Below, in pieces: positions 13,032 through 15,581 of a stretch of DNA of 15,581 bases; the first letter of the stretch is position 1, and every line of letters starts with the position of its first letter. A program made the translations under genes and the position numbers. The notes below the pieces were generated by a model, which was given only the letters and a program-made list of their open reading frames with translations, was not told the DNA's origin and made no database searches. Location of the stretch: contig NZ_DLMO01000123.1 of assembly GCF_002479325.1 (NCBI RefSeq), positions 386-15,966 of the forward strand, in the 5' to 3' direction. This DNA is from Brevundimonas sp. UBA7534 (GTDB lineage Bacteria; Pseudomonadota; Alphaproteobacteria; Caulobacterales; Caulobacteraceae).

Positions 13032-13829
13032 ATGACCCTTCGCCTCGCCACCTGGAACATCAACTCCGTCCGCCTGCGCATCGACCAGGTCGCGCGGTTC
13101 GTTCAGGAGCGCGCGCCCGACGTCCTGCTGTTGCAGGAGATCAAATGCACCACCGACCAGTTTCCGCGCGCCGCCTTCGAGGAGATGGGCCTGCCGCACC
13201 TCAGGGTCGCGGGCCAGAAGGGCTGGCACGGCGTGGCGATCGCCAGCCGCCTGCCTATCGCCGACAACACCACGCTTGAGGTGTGCAAGATGGGCCACGC
13301 CCGCTGCGTCTCGGCGCGGGTGGCCGGCGTCGACATCCAGAACTTCTACATCCCGGCCGGGGGCGACGTGCCCGATCGCGCCCTGAACCCCAAGTTCGAT
13401 CACAAGATGGACTTCTACGAGCGGCTGACCGCCGAGATCGAGAAACGCGACCGCCAGGCGCCGCTGGTCCTGGCCGGCGACTTCAACATCGCGCCGGGCG
13501 AGAACGACGTCTGGAACCACCGCTACATGTCCAAGATCGTCAGCCACACGCCGATCGAGGTGGAGACGCTGAACCGGCTGCAAGATACGGGCGGTTTCGC
13601 CGATGTCCTGCGCGACCGCTTCCCCGAGCCGCAGAAGCTGGCCAGTTGGTGGAGCTACCGCGCCGCCGATTTCAGGAAGTCGAACCGCGGACTGCGCCTG
13701 GACCACATCTGGACCTCGCCCGGACTGACGCCCGCGGTGGTGAAGGACACGGCCCGCATCCACGACGATGTGCGAGAATGGGAGCGGCCCAGCGATCACG
13801 CCCCGGTCACCGTCGACCTGGACGTCTGA
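13032..13829 (+). CDS. xth: Exodeoxyribonuclease III (AP endonuclease)
   Basis: Exonuclease III cuts DNA at abasic sites and trims damaged 3' ends in base-excision repair. The 265-residue product has the whole active site: Asn11 in TWNINSVR, Glu36 in LLLQEIK, Asp150 and Asn152 in AGDFNIAP, the SWWSYR block, LRLDHIW, and Asp255-His256 in PSDHAPV. The start MTLRLATWNIN is as usual for the family. AAGGG lies almost against the ATG, too close for a normal Shine-Dalgarno, so translation may be leaderless or use another signal. A terminator ends 40 bases upstream, so it needs its own promoter there (a GCTATT at 13018-13023 is weakly -10-like). It converges on the SirB1-like gene with a 15-base gap. 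Confidence 0.94.
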   Translation: MTLRLATWNINSVRLRIDQVARFVQERAPDVLLLQEIKCTTDQFPRAAFEEMGLPHLRVAGQKGWHGVAIASRLPIADNTTLEVCKMGHARCVSARVAGVDIQNFYIPAGGDVPDRALNPKFDHKMDFYERLTAEIEKRDRQAPLVLAGDFNIAPGENDVWNHRYMSKIVSHTPIEVETLNRLQDTGGFADVLRDRFPEPQKLASWWSYRAADFRKSNRGLRLDHIWTSPGLTPAVVKDTARIHDDVREWERPSDHAPVTVDLDV

Positions 13830-13844
13830 CGGCCGCCGCGCAGA

Positions 13845-14660
13845 TCAGTTCAGCCGCATCCTGACCCGTTCGAAGGTGGTGGAGCGCCGGGCCTCCTCGG
13901 CGCCGTCCAGGCCGCGCGCGCGCGACAGGGCCTCCATCGCCCCGGTCAGGGCGCCCTGTTTCTCGCGCGCCGAGGCCACGTCCAGCCAGGGGCGGTGGTC
14001 CTCCGGGTCCAGCAGGGCCCGGCGCAGGGCCGAGCGTTCGGCGCCGTCATAGTCTTGGGACCGGATGGCGCGGCTGAACAGCACGTTCTGCAGCCGGATC
14101 AGCGACTGCCGGTCGGTCACCGGCGCCATCAGTATGTCCAGCCGATCCGCCACGTGCGGTGTCAGCCCCGCCCGGAGCGCGCGCCGGGTCAGTTCGCTGG
14201 GCAGCACCAGCCGCCCCTGGCTGAACGGATCGAGCGCCACCGGCCCCTCGGTCGTTTCGACCCGCACCATGAAATGACCCGGAAAGTCCACGCCCGCCGC
14301 CTTCAGCCCGGCCGCCTTGGCCGCGTGGAGGTAGAAGACGGCCAGGGCCGCCGACAGGCCGCGCCGCCGCTCCGCCACGTCGATGATGTCGGTGTTCGAC
14401 GGATGGTCGTAATGCAGCAGGTCGCCGTTCAGCCGGAGATCGGCGGCCATGGTTTCGGCCAGGGCGTCGTCGGGCCCTTCGCCGCCGATACGCTCGGCCA
14501 GCCGATCGCAGGCGTTGCGCGCCAGGGTCCGCACCGGTTCCGGGTCGCGGAACGGGTAGTCGTGGATGGCGCAGGCGATGGCGGCCTCGAGCAGGGGAAA
14601 GTCCGCGTCGCCGGCTTCTCCCGCGGTCGTCAGGATGGACTCGGCCTCGTCGCGGGTCAT
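13845..14660 (-). CDS. SirB1 family transglutaminase-like protein with TPR-like end
   Basis: The 271-residue product has the SirB1/transglutaminase-like core: LHYDHPSNTDIIDVAERRRGLSAALAVFYLHAAKAAGLKAAGVDFPGHFMVRVE, followed by VALDPFSQGRLV. The catalytic cysteine of true transglutaminases is not seen in this core, as is common in the family, so an enzyme activity is doubtful. The C-terminal part (YDGAERSALRRALLDPEDHRPWLDVASAREKQGALTGAMEALSRARGL) looks like tetratricopeptide repeats, suggesting protein binding. The frame is open further upstream, but that part overlaps yraN; ATG 14660, 19 bases after the yraN stop, is preferred. It seems to be the third gene of the rsmI-yraN cluster. The biological role is unknown. 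Confidence 0.82.
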   Translation of the reverse strand: MTRDEAESILTTAGEAGDADFPLLEAAIACAIHDYPFRDPEPVRTLARNACDRLAERIGGEGPDDALAETMAADLRLNGDLLHYDHPSNTDIIDVAERRRGLSAALAVFYLHAAKAAGLKAAGVDFPGHFMVRVETTEGPVALDPFSQGRLVLPSELTRRALRAGLTPHVADRLDILMAPVTDRQSLIRLQNVLFSRAIRSQDYDGAERSALRRALLDPEDHRPWLDVASAREKQGALTGAMEALSRARGLDGAEEARRSTTFERVRMRLN

Positions 14661-14679
14661 CCGCTCTCGATGCTCCCTT

Positions 14680-15096
14680 TCAGCCGCCGCGTTGGATCCC
14701 GCGAAGATGACGCGGAAAGCGGCCGGGGGCCAGCGCCACCATATCAATTCTCAATTCAAGCGGTTGCAGCGCGGGGCGATTGCGGCGAAGGGCCTCGGCC
14801 GCCGTCCGCAGCCGCTCGAACTGCGCCGGTTTCAGCGACAGGACGGCGGCGGCCAGCGTGGCGCGCCGCTTCACCTCGACCACCGCAAGCACCCGCCCAC
14901 GACGGGCCAGAAGGTCGATCTCGCCACCCCGTCCCTTCAGCCGAAAGCCCAGGATCTGGTAGCCCTTGGCCATCAGCCAGGCCGCCGCGATCCATTCGGC
15001 CGCATGGCCGCTGCGGAAGGCGGCCCCGCCCCGGGCCTGGCGCCGCGCCGCCTTGAGGCGGCGAATCGGCGCGGGGCGGGGCAGGCGCTCGGTCAC
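14680..15096 (-). CDS. yraN: YraN family (UPF0102) endonuclease-like protein
   Basis: YraN proteins have a PD-(D/E)XK nuclease-like fold resembling Holliday-junction resolvases; their role is not settled. The 138-residue product shows the core: Glu34 in HAAEWIAAAWL, KGRGGEIDLLARRG with Asp61, and VVEVKRR with Glu74 and Lys76, then SLKPAQFERLRTAAEALRR. A basic tail of about 25 residues precedes the core, slightly longer than usual. The start is GTG and overlaps the rsmI stop as GTGA, so the two are probably translated as a unit; rsmI-yraN adjacency is common in bacteria. A frame continues upstream of the GTG, but it is out of frame within rsmI and not needed. Confidence 0.9.
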   Translation of the reverse strand: MTERLPRPAPIRRLKAARRQARGGAAFRSGHAAEWIAAAWLMAKGYQILGFRLKGRGGEIDLLARRGRVLAVVEVKRRATLAAAVLSLKPAQFERLRTAAEALRRNRPALQPLELRIDMVALAPGRFPRHLRGIQRGG

Positions 15097-15581
15097 TTCC
15101 CCTGCAGTTCCAGGGCGCGGCGATAAAGGGCCTTGCGGTTCAGCCCCAGCGCCTTGGCGACTTCCGAGGCCGCATCGCCGGTCGACAGCCGGCCCAGGGC
15201 CTCGACCAGAGCGGCGTCGGCCTCGGCCTCCGATGCTTGCTCCGCCTCGCCCGGCCCGACGACGACGACGATCTCGCCCTTGGGCGCATCCAGCCGCGGA
15301 TCGTCGGCCAGCTGGTCCAGGGGGCCGCGCACACACTCCTCGTAAAGCTTGGTCAGCTCGCGGGCGACGGCGGCCGGGCGCGGGCCCAGCACAGCCGCCA
15401 TGTCGGCCAGACTGTCCTTCAGCCGTGGCCCGCTCTCGAAGAACACCAGGGTCTGACGCTGGCGCTTCACCTCTTCCAGCGCGGCGCGGCGGCCGGCGGT
15501 CTTGGGCGGCAGGAAGCCGGCGAACAGCACCCGGTCGGCGGGCAGGCCGGCGATGCACAGGGCGGCCAGCAGGCTGGACGG
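15093..15581 (-). CDS. rsmI: 16S rRNA (cytidine(1402)-2'-O)-methyltransferase RsmI, C-terminal part
   Basis: RsmI uses S-adenosylmethionine to methylate the 2'-O of C1402 in the decoding centre of 16S rRNA. Only the last 162 residues are in the window; the N-terminal half lies beyond the right edge. Visible motifs are PSSLLAALCIAGLPADRVLFAGFLPPK, then TLVFFESGPRLKDSLADMAAVLGPRPAAVARELTKLYEE and GPLDQLA, all standard for the family, followed by KGEIVVVVGP. The end, DAASEVAKALGLNRKALYRRALEL, is the small helix-turn-helix domain often found at the RsmI C-terminus. It leads the cluster with yraN and the SirB1-like gene. Confidence 0.93.
   Translation of the reverse strand, partial: PSSLLAALCIAGLPADRVLFAGFLPPKTAGRRAALEEVKRQRQTLVFFESGPRLKDSLADMAAVLGPRPAAVARELTKLYEECVRGPLDQLADDPRLDAPKGEIVVVVGPGEAEQASEAEADAALVEALGRLSTGDAASEVAKALGLNRKALYRRALELQGK

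Noticed and set aside
15097..15558. N-terminal extension of the yraN frame
   Set aside because: It is out of frame inside rsmI. The GTG at 15096 with GTGA overlap gives the normal family start.

Overview
This is chromosomal DNA from a high-GC alphaproteobacterium, most likely Caulobacteraceae and probably Brevundimonas-like. The codons are strongly GC-biased. The gene set also fits: a CenR-type response regulator, an NtrZ-like periplasmic protein, DUF3576, and the order cenR / yggS / thiE-like / ntrZ / DUF3576 / leuS / lptE / holA, which I recall from Caulobacter. It is mostly a conserved housekeeping block. I see no transposase, integrase, phage gene, CRISPR array, tRNA or rRNA.

Layout, left to right. 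(1) A possible tail of an upstream gene and a 64-residue basic protein on the plus strand, then two inverted repeats facing the end of holA. (2) A minus-strand run leuS-lptE-holA with tight coupling (TGATG between leuS and lptE, a 10-nt gap before holA). It is preceded by a structured, repeat-bearing leader that looks like an attenuator. (3) A minus-strand DUF3576 lipoprotein gene, divergent from the ntrZ-like gene; the 349-bp gap holds promoter-like elements in both directions, including a GGAAC-N16-CGTT motif. (4) A ThiE/TenI-like gene and yggS, head to head with start codons sharing two bases. (5) cenR converging on a ubiH-family monooxygenase gene, stop codon against stop codon. (6) ftsK, then a gap with an inverted pair of REP-like palindromes, then lolA. 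(7) A lolA-xth gap with a promoter-like region, a DnaA-box-like sequence, an apparent small RNA and a strong Rho-independent terminator. (8) xth converging on a minus-strand rsmI-yraN-SirB1-like cluster; rsmI is cut by the window edge.

Several products serve the cell envelope: LptE (LPS assembly), LolA (lipoprotein carrier), a DUF3576 lipoprotein, the NtrZ-like protein, CenR (envelope regulator) and FtsK (division and chromosome segregation). Others serve replication and repair (HolA, Xth, YraN), translation (LeuS, RsmI) and cofactor metabolism (YggS, the ThiE-like protein, the UbiH-family protein).

I found no wholly new multi-gene system. The best unexplained signals are the candidate small RNA between lolA and xth, the attenuator-like leuS leader, the EcfG-type promoter motif before ntrZ, the ThiE-like protein lacking most catalytic residues, and a 20-nt exact copy of the start of holA, in the same reading frame but inverted, at the left edge.
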